DNA of 64,000 nucleotides from Rhizobium sp. SEMIA4064 (GTDB lineage: Bacteria; Pseudomonadota; Alphaproteobacteria; Rhizobiales; Rhizobiaceae). Below, piece after piece: positions 43,517 to 52,620 of this stretch. Both the position numbers and the translations under genes were made by a program. The stretch lies in assembly GCF_003025035.1 (NCBI RefSeq), contig NZ_PYJN01000019.1, positions 310,001 through 374,000 of the forward strand, given 5' to 3'. Position 1 is the stretch's first letter, and every line of letters starts with the position of its first letter. The notes beneath the pieces are model-generated. The model was given only the letters and a program-made list of their open reading frames with translations, had not been told where the DNA came from and made no database searches.

Positions 43517-44911
43517 TCACGGATAACAATAGGAATCCGACGAACAGTCTCCACCCTCTAAGCGGACCTGATGCGGACGATGCGACTTCGGCCATTCGAC
43601 GAAGAATTTCTCGTCGAAGGCAATGCCGCCCTCCTCTCCCGCATCAAGCTTCACCATCCAGCCGGAAAGTCCGTCGGGATAGAACTGCTCATCGATCGCG
43701 CCATAAAGCGAGTTGGTAAAATAGACGCGGCGACCGTCGCGGCTGATCTCGACCATTTGCGGACCGCCATTCAGCGCGCCATTCTTCGCTCCCGGGTGCG
43801 AAGCGCGTGAAATAATGCCACCGATCCGGACCTTACCCGTCAGCTTGGGCTTGAACGGATCGGACACATCGTACTGATGCAGGTCGCCGGTTCCCCAGCA
43901 GGCGACGTAGAGAAATCTGTCATCCATCGAAAGATCGATGTCGGTGACGAGCGGCGGCACGGCTTTGAAACCCTTGAGCATCGGCGGCAACTGCTCCGGA
44001 TCGGCAGGCTCCGCCGGAATGTCGATCACCTTTGTCACCGCCCACTTTTCACCGTCACGGTGCCAGACCCATATCGATGAGGAGAGATCCTCGAGGCTGA
44101 GCACGCAATTGACAAAACCATAGGCCTTGGTCGGGTCATGCGCCGGTCTGAGTTCGAACACGAGTTGATACTTATCGCCGAAATCGATCGTCTGCAGATG
44201 CTTGCGCTTGTGCAGGTCCCAGAAATGCAGACGGCGGCCATATTTCGCGCCGAGCAGGACTTCCGGGATCAGGCCATTTTCGAAGGTATCCGGCGTGCCC
44301 CACTCGCTGGTCACGAGCGTGTCGTGACCAAGGTGCCACCAGACGTCATAGGAAAGCTGTTGCGGTCCACGATCCATTTCCCATTGACCGCGCACATCGA
44401 ACGTCTCGTGATCCATGAGGAACACGCCGCCCGGCCCCTTCCCCTCGGCATTACCAAGGGCCGCGACGTAGATCCCTTCCGGTCCGCAATGAATGGTATG
44501 AGGCCTGGAATATCCGGCCCGCTCGGCGACTTCCCCGGGTTCGATGACCTTGACGATCGATGGCTTCCGACCATCGGGCTTGGTGTCGATGATATGGATG
44601 CGCGAGGACCTCAATCCCGGCACGACCAGATAGCGGCGCTCCGCATGCGGATGCGGCGCATTCGGGCAAAGGCAAGATGAACAGGCGTTCCAGCCGAAAT
44701 GATGCAGCTCGTCACCGACATTGGGCATCGCGACGGAGGTGACGATCTGACCGTAAGAGGCGGATTTGGGATCGACATCGACGACCGCGAGCTCGTCGGG
44801 AACTGCGCGTGTCGGATCGAAGGCGACGACATAGGCAAGCGTCTCCGGGGCGGCCTTCATGGCCATGCGCGGTGACGGATAAAAGCTTGGATCGGGTTTC
44901 CACGTAACCAT
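43517..44911 (-). CDS. SBP56 / methanethiol-oxidase family protein
   Basis: A 464-residue selenium-binding-protein (SBP56) homologue with seven-bladed propeller-like repeats. It contains HHFGWNACSSCLC with the conserved CxxC, SRPHTIHCGPEGIYVAALGN, SYDVWWHLGHDTLVTSEWG and VACWGTGDLHQYDVSDPF. Family members include methanethiol oxidase, which turns methanethiol to formaldehyde, hydrogen peroxide and sulfide with copper. Histidines in these repeats are the likely copper ligands. The start MVTWKPDPSF at 44911 is preceded by a good AGGAG; an upstream frame to 44983 is unlikely. No signal peptide is visible. Confidence 0.86.
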   Translation of the reverse strand: MVTWKPDPSFYPSPRMAMKAAPETLAYVVAFDPTRAVPDELAVVDVDPKSASYGQIVTSVAMPNVGDELHHFGWNACSSCLCPNAPHPHAERRYLVVPGLRSSRIHIIDTKPDGRKPSIVKVIEPGEVAERAGYSRPHTIHCGPEGIYVAALGNAEGKGPGGVFLMDHETFDVRGQWEMDRGPQQLSYDVWWHLGHDTLVTSEWGTPDTFENGLIPEVLLGAKYGRRLHFWDLHKRKHLQTIDFGDKYQLVFELRPAHDPTKAYGFVNCVLSLEDLSSSIWVWHRDGEKWAVTKVIDIPAEPADPEQLPPMLKGFKAVPPLVTDIDLSMDDRFLYVACWGTGDLHQYDVSDPFKPKLTGKVRIGGIISRASHPGAKNGALNGGPQMVEISRDGRRVYFTNSLYGAIDEQFYPDGLSGWMVKLDAGEEGGIAFDEKFFVEWPKSHRPHQVRLEGGDCSSDSYCYP

Positions 44912-45197
44912 GTGAAGTGCTCCTGGCTCGCGTTTGCTGAACAATGACAATGTTCGCGAAATGCTTGCCGACAGCAGGCTCATCGCTGCCGACGGGGCAG
45001 GATCAAATGCTTCAATGGGATATCAATTCGAGACCGTTCCCGCGACTGAACAAGCCGCGGACGCAACCCTACCCAGGTAATTATCTCAGATAAAGGCGGT
45101 TTTGGGCAGCGTTATTCGCCGCCAATTTCACGGCGGTAGTCGGGCTATCTTTTTCAACACGAGGGTTGGAACGGCCGTGGTTGCTCCCTGATAACGC

Positions 45198-45230
45198 AAA
45201 AAGCCCGCCGCCTTTCTCAGGCAGCGGGCT
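45198..45230 (-). terminator. Terminator of pyk
   Basis: On the minus strand AGCCCGC and GCGGGCT (45202-45208 and 45224-45230) pair, with an inner CGCCT/AGGC stem, followed by TTTTTGCG. It is 24 bp after the pyk stop. Apart from this, nothing else is supported in 44912-45254. Confidence 0.88.
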
Positions 45231-45254
45231 TCGATATCAGTTAAAACCCGGCGA

Positions 45255-46694
45255 TTACACGCCGGATTGGCCATCCGAGCCGATATAGGCGATACGGAGC
45301 ATGTTGGTCGCTCCGGGAGTGCCGAGCGGCACGCCGGCCGAGATGATGATGCGGTCACCGGGCTTGCCGAAGCCTTCTTCTGCGACGATGCGGCAGGCAT
45401 TGTTGACCATATCGTCAAGGTCCGTGGCGTCATGGGTGACGACACAGTGCATGCCCCAGACCACCGACAGGCGGCGTGCCGTCTGGATGATCGGCGACAG
45501 CGCCAGGATCGGAACCTGCGGGCGCTCACGCGAGGCGCGCAGGCCGGTCGTGCCAGACGAGGTGTAGCAGACGATAGCGGCGAGCTTCAGCGTCTCGGCA
45601 ATCTGACGGGCAGCGAGCGAGATGGCGTCGGCGCCGGTTGATTCCGGCTGCGCGCGCTGGGCGTAGATGATGCCCGGATAGTGCGGCTCGCGCTCGATTG
45701 TGCTGGCGATCGAAGCCATTGTCGACACAGCCTCGACCGGATAGTCGCCCGAAGCGGACTCAGCCGACAGCATGACGGCGTCAGCGCCCTCGAAAACGGC
45801 GGTCGCGACGTCGGAGACTTCAGCACGGGTCGGAACCGGCGCCGAGATCATCGATTCCAGCATCTGCGTAGCGACAACGACCGGCTTACCGGAACGGCGG
45901 CAGGCACGAATCAACTGCTTCTGGATGCCGGGAACGGCTTCGAGCGGCATCTCGACGCCAAGATCGCCGCGGGCGACCATCAGCGCGTCGGAAAGCTCGA
46001 TGATTTCCTCGATGCGCTCGACGGCCTGCGGCTTCTCGATCTTCGACATCAGACCGACGCGGCCACGCGAAATCTTGCGGACTTCAGACAGGTCTTCCGG
46101 ACGCTGGATGAAGGAGAGCGCCACCCAGTCGACTTCATTGGTGGCGAGCACGGCGTCGAGGTCGGTACGATCCTTGTCGGTCAGCGCGCCGACGCCAAGC
46201 AGCGTATCCGGCAGGCTGACGCCCTTGCGGTCGGAAATCTTCGTGCCGGAAATGACGGTCGTGACAATGCTCTTGCCGTCGCACTTTTCAGCGCGAAGCG
46301 CGAGCTTGCCGTCGTCGATCAACAGCCGATGGCCGGGTTGGACCGACTCCAGGATTTCCGGATGCGGCAGGAACACACGGGTATTGTCGCCGGGCGTATC
46401 GCTGTTGTCGAGCGTGAAGGTCTGGCCGGGCTTGAGATCGACCTTGCCCTGGGCAAACTTACCGACACGCAGCTTGGGACCCTGCAAGTCGGCGAGAATG
46501 CCGATCGGACGACCACAGCGGGCCTCGACTGCGCGGATGCGCTGGATGAGCGTCCGCATCAGGTCATGGCTGGCATGGCTCATGTTGATGCGGAACAGGT
46601 CGGCACCAGCCTCATGCAGCTTCTGGATCATCTCCTCTTCGGAGGAAGCCGGGCCGAGCGTCGCTAGGATTTTGACTTTTCGGTTGCGTTTCAT
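45255..46694 (-). CDS. pyk: Pyruvate kinase
   Basis: A 479-residue pyruvate kinase making pyruvate and ATP from phosphoenolpyruvate. It has KILATLGPASSEEE, FRINMSHAS, the active-site MVARGDLGVEMPLE and ADAVMLSAESASGDYPVEAV. A regulatory C-terminal domain follows (ASRERPQVPILALSP). The start MKRNRKVKIL at 46694 shares its A with the stop of the upstream DUF1036 gene (TGATG), so the two are coupled. It complements the glycolytic genes at the start of the window. Confidence 0.96.
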   Translation of the reverse strand: MKRNRKVKILATLGPASSEEEMIQKLHEAGADLFRINMSHASHDLMRTLIQRIRAVEARCGRPIGILADLQGPKLRVGKFAQGKVDLKPGQTFTLDNSDTPGDNTRVFLPHPEILESVQPGHRLLIDDGKLALRAEKCDGKSIVTTVISGTKISDRKGVSLPDTLLGVGALTDKDRTDLDAVLATNEVDWVALSFIQRPEDLSEVRKISRGRVGLMSKIEKPQAVERIEEIIELSDALMVARGDLGVEMPLEAVPGIQKQLIRACRRSGKPVVVATQMLESMISAPVPTRAEVSDVATAVFEGADAVMLSAESASGDYPVEAVSTMASIASTIEREPHYPGIIYAQRAQPESTGADAISLAARQIAETLKLAAIVCYTSSGTTGLRASRERPQVPILALSPIIQTARRLSVVWGMHCVVTHDATDLDDMVNNACRIVAEEGFGKPGDRIIISAGVPLGTPGATNMLRIAYIGSDGQSGV

Positions 46695-47239
46695 CAATTC
46701 TGGCTTTCTTGGCTGCCCGGGGTATCGGAGAGCTGAACCATCCAACTCGCCTGACGTCCCGTGTCGTATTCCTTGAATCCCATTTTCTGGTAACCGCGCG
46801 CGTAGCAATCTTTCACGCCTGGGATTTTGAATTCATTTTCCGCCACGCACATTTCGATATCGCCCGTCCAGCGGCCGCCGCGAGCTGCGTCTTCTGCGTA
46901 GAGGTAATAATAGCGGGACTGAAGCGGCCCTTCGATCAAAGTGGCGCAAGTGGTGGCCGGAACCTGCCACCATCCCTCGGTCACCCAGCCTTCCTTCGCA
47001 CGATAGCCGATCGCCACACCCACCAGATTCTGCGTACCGTTGCAGACGCGAAAATCGGCATGAGCTGCATTTGGCATGAAGAAAAACGGCGCGGCGGCGG
47101 CAAGGATGAAAAATGCGAATCGGGCAAGCGGCCCTGACCGCGTAACGAAACTTGGCGCGACTTGGCTGGACACGGCTTCCAATGGGCTCCCGGTTATTCG
47201 TTGTTGCGTCTTCTTGCGCTGCCATCCAACGAATGTCAA
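46694..47239 (-). CDS. DUF1036 family exported protein
   Basis: A 181-residue frame with a hydrophobic export segment (FAFFILAAAAPFFFMPNAAHA) ending near residue 61. A DUF1036 domain follows: DFRVCNGTQNLVGVAIGY, GWWQVPATTCATLIEGPL, YYLYAEDAARGGRW and CVAENEFKIPG, with paired cysteines that may form disulfides. The 40 residues before the signal are unusual; translation may start at an internal GTG. DUF1036 proteins next to pyk are common in Rhizobiales; function unknown. Confidence 0.82.
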   Translation of the reverse strand: MTFVGWQRKKTQQRITGSPLEAVSSQVAPSFVTRSGPLARFAFFILAAAAPFFFMPNAAHADFRVCNGTQNLVGVAIGYRAKEGWVTEGWWQVPATTCATLIEGPLQSRYYYLYAEDAARGGRWTGDIEMCVAENEFKIPGVKDCYARGYQKMGFKEYDTGRQASWMVQLSDTPGSQESQN

Positions 47240-47387
47240 CGCAACTCTAATCGATTATATTTTCTTCACGGGATGGTAGCGGCGCCCTTAAGGCCCGCAC
47301 CTCGCCGATGAAGAGGCCAAGCCTTGCACCTTCCGCCCGCCCATGCAATCAAACAACGGGCAGAAAATGCGGTAATCGACAATCCAC

Positions 47388-48185
47388 ATGAATGACTTCA
47401 CATCTTTTGAGATCGTATCCGGCAATCGTGACAAAGGCATGGTCATCCTCGGGGATCATGCAATGCGGCACCTCCCCGAACGCTATGGGCGGCTCGGCCT
47501 GCCGGAAACTGCCTTTTCGCGGCATATCGCCTATGACATCGGCATAGAGGGTCTTTGCCGCCAGCTTTCGGCGCGGCTCGGCGTTCCCTCCGTGCTGGGC
47601 GGCTTTTCCCGCCTGCTGATCGATCCGAACCGCGGCGAAGACGACCCGACCCTGATCATGAAGATTTCCGATGGGGCGATCATCCCAGGCAATCATCCGA
47701 TCACCGAGGAAGAGTGGAATTACCGCATCGAAGCTTTCCATCGGCCCTATCACCGCGCTGTGGCTGAAACGATCGCATCGGTCGCGGAGGCGACGGGCAA
47801 GGCGCCGCTGGTGCTGTCGCTGCACTCCTTCACCCCGGCCTGGAAGGGCGTCCCCCGCCCATGGCATGCAAGCGTGCTTTGGGACAGCGACGAGCGCGCC
47901 GTGCTGCCGCTTCTTGCAAAGCTCGGCGCCGACACCAATCTCGTTGTAGGCGACAACGAACCCTATGACGGGGCGCTGAGAAACGACACCATGTACCGCC
48001 ATTGCATGGTCAAGGGCATTCCGCATGCGCTGCTGGAAGTCCGTCAGGATCTGATCGGCGACGAGGCCGGCATCAGCGAATGGGCCGAGCGGCTGGCACC
48101 GATCTTTTCAGCGATGAACGACGACCCGGCGCTGCACGAATACAAGCGCTATCCGTCGCGCACCGGCCCGTATGACGAGGCTTGA
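47388..48185 (+). CDS. N-formylglutamate amidohydrolase family protein
   Basis: A 265-residue FGase family hydrolase. The region FEIVSGNRDKGMVILGDHAMRHLPERYG, the metal-site HIAYDIG, SRLLIDPNR, the LSLHSFTPAWKG segment and VGDNEPYDGA are typical. The family hydrolyses N-formylglutamate at the end of one histidine-degradation route, but many members are not in hut operons, as here, so the substrate is open. DUF1244 follows 10 bp later and is probably co-transcribed. Confidence 0.9.
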   Translation: MNDFTSFEIVSGNRDKGMVILGDHAMRHLPERYGRLGLPETAFSRHIAYDIGIEGLCRQLSARLGVPSVLGGFSRLLIDPNRGEDDPTLIMKISDGAIIPGNHPITEEEWNYRIEAFHRPYHRAVAETIASVAEATGKAPLVLSLHSFTPAWKGVPRPWHASVLWDSDERAVLPLLAKLGADTNLVVGDNEPYDGALRNDTMYRHCMVKGIPHALLEVRQDLIGDEAGISEWAERLAPIFSAMNDDPALHEYKRYPSRTGPYDEA

Positions 48186-48195
48186 GGAGATAGAG

Positions 48196-48501
48196 ATGAC
48201 CGAGCTCACCAAGGAACAGCAGACCGAGCTGGAGGCAGCCGCCTTCCGTCGCCTTGTCGCGCATCTGCGCGAACGCAGCGACGTTCAGAACATCGACCTG
48301 ATGAACCTCGCCGGTTTCTGCCGCAACTGTCTGTCCAATTGGTATCGCGAGGCGGCCGAAGAAGCGGGCCTGCCGGTGACCAAGGACGAATCGCGCGAAA
48401 TGGTCTACGGCATGCCCTACGAGGACTGGAAAAATCTGCACCAAACGGAGGCTTCCGCTGTGCAAAAAGCCGCTTTTGAGCGGAACAGGCCGAAGGAATA
48501 G
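48196..48501 (+). CDS. DUF1244 family protein
   Basis: A 101-residue protein starting MTELTKEQQ at 48196. It contains the conserved AFRRLVAHLRERSDVQNIDLMNLAGFCRNCLSNWY block with two cysteines, and KDESREMVYGMPYEDWK. This is the DUF1244 pattern, a small alpha-helical family of unknown function in alphaproteobacteria. An AGGAGATAGAG ribosome-binding site precedes the start. It follows the FGase-family gene by 10 bp. Confidence 0.9.
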   Translation: MTELTKEQQTELEAAAFRRLVAHLRERSDVQNIDLMNLAGFCRNCLSNWYREAAEEAGLPVTKDESREMVYGMPYEDWKNLHQTEASAVQKAAFERNRPKE

Positions 48502-48600
48502 GGCCACTTCCATCGAGACGACTTGACCTCGCGCTTCATTCACGGCAGGTCAACGGCCCATCGAATTCAGGCCTCAAGGCCGCAAGAGAGGATATGACAC

Positions 48601-48861
48601 ATGGAAGAAGTGGCCACGACTGGCGACGTCAACGTAGCGGCGGCGGAACTCCGCCAGTTCATCGAGCGCATCGAGCGGCTGGAAGAAGAAAAGCAGACGA
48701 TCGCAGACGATATCAAGGATGTGTTCGGGGAAGCGAAAGGCCGTGGCTACGACACCAAGGCTATGAAGACGATCATCCGGCTGCGCAAGAAGGACGCCAA
48801 TGAGCGTCTCGAGGAAGAATCCATCCTTCAGACCTACATGGCCGCACTCGGAATGGAATAG
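48601..48861 (+). CDS. gapR: GapR-like nucleoid-associated protein (DUF2312)
   Basis: An 86-residue helical protein of the DUF2312 family: [50 protein letters not shown]. In Caulobacter the family member GapR binds overtwisted AT-rich DNA ahead of replication and transcription. The dimeric coiled coil and the lysine-rich helix are both present. It has its own gap upstream (99 bp) and a hairpin after the stop. The assignment to GapR is by family; the cellular role is inferred. Confidence 0.85.
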   Translation: MEEVATTGDVNVAAAELRQFIERIERLEEEKQTIADDIKDVFGEAKGRGYDTKAMKTIIRLRKKDANERLEEESILQTYMAALGME

Positions 48862-49380
48862 TCACCCCTTCGGGCGGCCGTCACTCCAAAAGGCCGCCTG
48901 ACACCTTCTTGCCAGTTCGATAACGCCCAGGCTTCGTACCTCCCCGCGAAACTTCGAATCCTCTATTTTCCTCGCAGCCACGTTCTCTCGCTACCGTGCT
49001 CACCGCACGCCTCGGCGGAAATGCGCCGGCCGCTCGAGGAGCAAACTTTCCCATTTGATAATCGATTGGCTCCGACCGGACCGCCTCACTCCAACGGCGC
49101 CGGTCATCGGAACGACATGTCGAGTAATCGATAAATTGTGAGATTGCAGGACGAAAAACCACCTAGAGTCGATCAGCTTGGGCAATAGTTCGATGAACGC
49201 CGGAAACAAGGGGGGAAACCGTCGTTTCCGGTTTCCGGATTTGCCTATTTCTATCGCTGTTAATTGTTAGTTAACCATAATTGCGTTTATGCTAAATATC
49301 GATGCCCGGGGCTTGATTTCAAAATGCGTCGCGTAATTTGCCCATGAATATAACGATAAACGATTGCCGCGATCCCAAAG
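48862..49380. other. Long intergenic region before the cellulose operon
   Basis: This 519-bp stretch has a hairpin GGCGGCC/GGCCGCC (48873-48898) after gapR, probably its transcription end though no T-run follows. It becomes progressively AT-richer towards 49270, and the CtrA-like box is near its 3' end. No gene is supported here; frames in it are short and without coding character. Confidence 0.55.
49260..49275. promoter_or_regulatory. CtrA-like box upstream of bcsN
   Basis: TTAA-N7-TTAAC at 49260-49275 (TTAA, TTGTTAG, TTAAC) is a complete match to the classic CtrA consensus. It lies 105 bp before the bcsN start in an AT-rich promoter-like stretch. CtrA control of cellulose or of an adjacent gene would link matrix production to the cell cycle. 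Binding is inferred. Confidence 0.5.
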
Positions 49381-50373
49381 ATGCACTTAGTCAAAATAGC
49401 AGCGCTCGTAACATTGGCCGGTTTGGCGACCAGTTGCACGACAACGGGCGGGGTACGGCAATCGGCTGGTGCAGAAACACTCCCCAATGAGAAAGCACTG
49501 GCATTCCCGCCGCCCGGCGGCCCTGCCATCGTCAGCGTGGTCGAACGCCAGCACAAGGACGATGTGGAGCAGACGATTTCGCTCTCCACCTCATCGTCCG
49601 TTGCCGGTCAGAACTTCCTCAAGGTACAGTTTCTCGGCGTGACTGGCTCGAACCCGGGACTGGGCAGCACACCTTATAAAATGATCAGTGACGGTGCGAT
49701 CGCCAGTGAGATGGCGGCGACGATACCAGGCGTTCGGCTCGCTCGCTCCGCAACCTTCGTGCAAAACATCTACGGCCCCTTCGGTTATGCCTCGGGTCAG
49801 AGCCGGGCGGGCGACACCTGCATTTATGCCTGGCAGCAAATCCGCGCAGGTCGTTCCGTGCCGGTGGAACAGCGCAATTTCAGCATGGTCCAGGTCAGGC
49901 TCCGGCTCTGCGATGCGCAAGCAAACGAGCGGCAACTTCTGAGCACCGTCTACGGCTACACGATCGCCGGCGGTTTCGAAGGTGAGGCCTTGAACCCCTA
50001 CGGTGCCCCGCGAGGAGCCGAAACTTTGCTCGGTCACCCTGGCGATCCGATTTATCCGGACCCAGGCGGCTACCGCAATGGAGGGACGCCCATCGGCTAC
50101 GAACCGCGCCCCGTTGTCGTTCGCCCCGCAATTGTCAGGCGCCAGACCACGGTCCAGCCGCCAGCCGCTGCCACCGTGGCTGTACCTCAGGTAGTCGGTC
50201 CTCGCGTGCCATTGCCCGATCCGCAAGGCAGTGTGCCCCAGACAGGTGTCACAACCGTGCCGGCACCGATACCGGGGCAGGTTCAGCCAAGGATGACGGC
50301 CCCCAGCGGTACGATCGTACCGTCGCCAGACTGTATCGGCGACGCGGCCACGACCGCTGCCTGCCGGAGATAA
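49381..50373 (+). CDS. bcsN: Cellulose biosynthesis protein BcsN
   Basis: A 330-residue exported protein with a signal ending LATSC (cysteine 19), suggesting a lipoprotein. The region LPNEKALAFPPPGGPAIVSVVERQHKDD to TSYGY-like ends matches BcsN, found only in the rhizobial/agrobacterial type of cellulose operon. A proline-rich tail follows, with PVVVRPAIVRRQ and PRVPLPDPQG. The role is unproven; the position at the operon head and the envelope signal suggest help in export or assembly. bcsA follows 57 bp later. Confidence 0.85.
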   Translation: MHLVKIAALVTLAGLATSCTTTGGVRQSAGAETLPNEKALAFPPPGGPAIVSVVERQHKDDVEQTISLSTSSSVAGQNFLKVQFLGVTGSNPGLGSTPYKMISDGAIASEMAATIPGVRLARSATFVQNIYGPFGYASGQSRAGDTCIYAWQQIRAGRSVPVEQRNFSMVQVRLRLCDAQANERQLLSTVYGYTIAGGFEGEALNPYGAPRGAETLLGHPGDPIYPDPGGYRNGGTPIGYEPRPVVVRPAIVRRQTTVQPPAAATVAVPQVVGPRVPLPDPQGSVPQTGVTTVPAPIPGQVQPRMTAPSGTIVPSPDCIGDAATTAACRR

Positions 50374-50430
50374 TGAAATAACCTGGAAGCGCCGACAGGC
50401 GCTCGGCTCAGCGCCATTAAAGGGACGTCG

Positions 50431-52620
50431 ATGCAAACAGCGCGAAGCATTTTGATGTGGATGGTGGTTTCGCTGTGCGGAATCGTCCTGATCACCTTGC
50501 CGGTCAATCTACAGACGCAGCTCATCGCGAGCACCGCGGTCGTTACCTTCATGGCTGTCATCAAGGTCCTTAAGGCGCAAGGAACATGGCGGCTGATCGC
50601 GCTCGCTTTCGGTACATCGATCGTCTTGCGCTACGTCTACTGGCGCACGACCAACACGCTCCCGCCCATCAATCAGCCGGAAAACTTCATTCCTGGCCTG
50701 CTGCTCTATCTTGCAGAAACCTACAACGTCGCCATGCTGATGCTCAGCCTTTTCATTGTTGCGACGCCCTTGCCCCCGCGCGTCGGCTGCGCATCGAAGG
50801 TGCAGCAATATCCATCCGTCGACGTTTTCGTTCCGTCCTATAACGAAGACACGAAGCTTCTCGCCAACACACTCGCGTCCGCCAAGGCGATGGACTATCC
50901 GGCCGACAAGCTCAAGGTTTGGCTGCTCGACGACGGCGGCACTTTGCAGAAGCGCAATTCCACCAAGCTTTTGGAAGCGCAGACAGCAATGGCGCGCCAC
51001 GACGAACTCAAACAGCTTTGCGAAGATCTCGATGTCGAATATCTGACCCGTGATCGCAACGAGCATGCCAAGGCCGGCAATCTCAACAATGGTTTGAAGC
51101 ATTCGAAAGGCGACCTGATCGCCGTTTTCGATGCCGACCATGCGCCGGCCCGCGATTTCCTGCTCGAAACCGTCGGTTATTTCGAGGACGATCCGAAGCT
51201 CTTTCTCGTCCAGACACCACATTTCTTCATCAATCCCGATCCGCTGGAGCGCAATCTGCGGACTTTCGACAACATGCCGAGCGAGAACGAGATGTTCTAC
51301 GGCATCATTCAGCGTGGCCTGGACAAGTGGAATGCGGCCTTCTTTTGCGGTTCGGCGGCTGTATTGAGCCGCGCTGCGCTGGAATCCCAAAACGGCTTCA
51401 GCGGGATCAGCATCACCGAAGACTGCGAAACGGCATTGGCCCTTCATGGCAGCGGCTGGAACAGCATCTATGTCGACAAGCCGCTTATTGCCGGTTTGCA
51501 GCCCGCGACCTTTGCGAGCTTCATCGGCCAGCGCAGCCGCTGGGCGCAGGGTATGATGCAAATCCTTCGCTTCCGCTTCCCGCTGCTGAAGCGCGGCCTC
51601 TCGCTGCCGCAACGTCTTTGCTACATGTCCTCCACGCTCTTCTGGCTCTTTCCCTTTCCGCGCACGATTTTCCTGTTCGCGCCCCTCTTCTATCTTTTCT
51701 TCGATCTCGAAATCTTCACGGCGTCGGGTGGCGAATTCCTGGCCTATACGCTTGCCTATATGCTCGTGAACCTCATGATGCAGAACTATCTCTACGGTTC
51801 CTTCCGCTGGCCGTGGATTTCGGAACTCTATGAATATGTTCAGACGGTGCATTTGCTGCCCGCCGTCGTCTCGGTCATGCTCAATCCCCGAAAGCCGACT
51901 TTCAAGGTCACGGCCAAGGATGAATCGATCTCGACCAGCCGCCTCTCGGAAATCAGTCGTCCTTTCTTCGTGATTTTCGCCGTGCAGATCATCGCGGTTG
52001 CGGTAACAATATACCGCATCTATGCCGAACCCTATAAGGCAGACGTGACGCTGGTCGTCGGCGGCTGGAATATGATCAACCTGATCTTGTCCGGCTGTGC
52101 CCTTGGCGTTGTCTCGGAGCGTGGCGAGCGATCCTCCTCGCGCCGCGTCAGGGTCAATCGTCGCAGCGAATTCGGCGTCAACGGCAAATGGTATTCCGCC
52201 TCGATCGAAGACGTTTCCGTTCACGGCGCACGGCTGAACGTCTTCAACAAGGAGCTTGATCCGGTCATCGCGGGCACGGAGGGAGTGCTCCGTTTTCAGC
52301 CCTATAGCGGCGCAGAAATGGAAACGCTGCCAGTCATCGTCCGCAACGTTCAGCGAACCGGTGAGATAACGACAATCGGCTGCCAATATGTTCCGAAAGG
52401 TGCCCTGGATCATCGCCTGATTGCCGATCTGGTGTTTGCAAACTCCGATCAATGGACGCAGTTCCAGGTGGCGCGCCGTCGCAATCCCGGCATCATTCGC
52501 GGGACGATCTGGTTTCTGGGCCTGTCGCTTTATCAGACAAGCCGCGGTCTGCTTTATCTTTTCCGAAGCATGCGATCCGAAGGCGAGGCGGAGCAGCAAG
52601 GCGCAAAGGCTGGCAATTGA
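50431..52620 (+). CDS. bcsA: Cellulose synthase catalytic subunit
   Basis: A 729-residue inner-membrane glycosyltransferase polymerising UDP-glucose into beta-1,4-glucan. It has about eight membrane helices. The GT2 motifs are WLLDDGGT, FDADHAPA, the TEDCETAL base and the QRSRWAQG that binds the glucan. A C-terminal PilZ domain, near residues 560-660, shows arginine-rich RRVRVNRRSE and EDVSVHGARL, the two c-di-GMP binding motifs. Enzyme activity should depend on c-di-GMP. It overlaps bcsB by one base. Confidence 0.96.
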   Translation: MQTARSILMWMVVSLCGIVLITLPVNLQTQLIASTAVVTFMAVIKVLKAQGTWRLIALAFGTSIVLRYVYWRTTNTLPPINQPENFIPGLLLYLAETYNVAMLMLSLFIVATPLPPRVGCASKVQQYPSVDVFVPSYNEDTKLLANTLASAKAMDYPADKLKVWLLDDGGTLQKRNSTKLLEAQTAMARHDELKQLCEDLDVEYLTRDRNEHAKAGNLNNGLKHSKGDLIAVFDADHAPARDFLLETVGYFEDDPKLFLVQTPHFFINPDPLERNLRTFDNMPSENEMFYGIIQRGLDKWNAAFFCGSAAVLSRAALESQNGFSGISITEDCETALALHGSGWNSIYVDKPLIAGLQPATFASFIGQRSRWAQGMMQILRFRFPLLKRGLSLPQRLCYMSSTLFWLFPFPRTIFLFAPLFYLFFDLEIFTASGGEFLAYTLAYMLVNLMMQNYLYGSFRWPWISELYEYVQTVHLLPAVVSVMLNPRKPTFKVTAKDESISTSRLSEISRPFFVIFAVQIIAVAVTIYRIYAEPYKADVTLVVGGWNMINLILSGCALGVVSERGERSSSRRVRVNRRSEFGVNGKWYSASIEDVSVHGARLNVFNKELDPVIAGTEGVLRFQPYSGAEMETLPVIVRNVQRTGEITTIGCQYVPKGALDHRLIADLVFANSDQWTQFQVARRRNPGIIRGTIWFLGLSLYQTSRGLLYLFRSMRSEGEAEQQGAKAGN

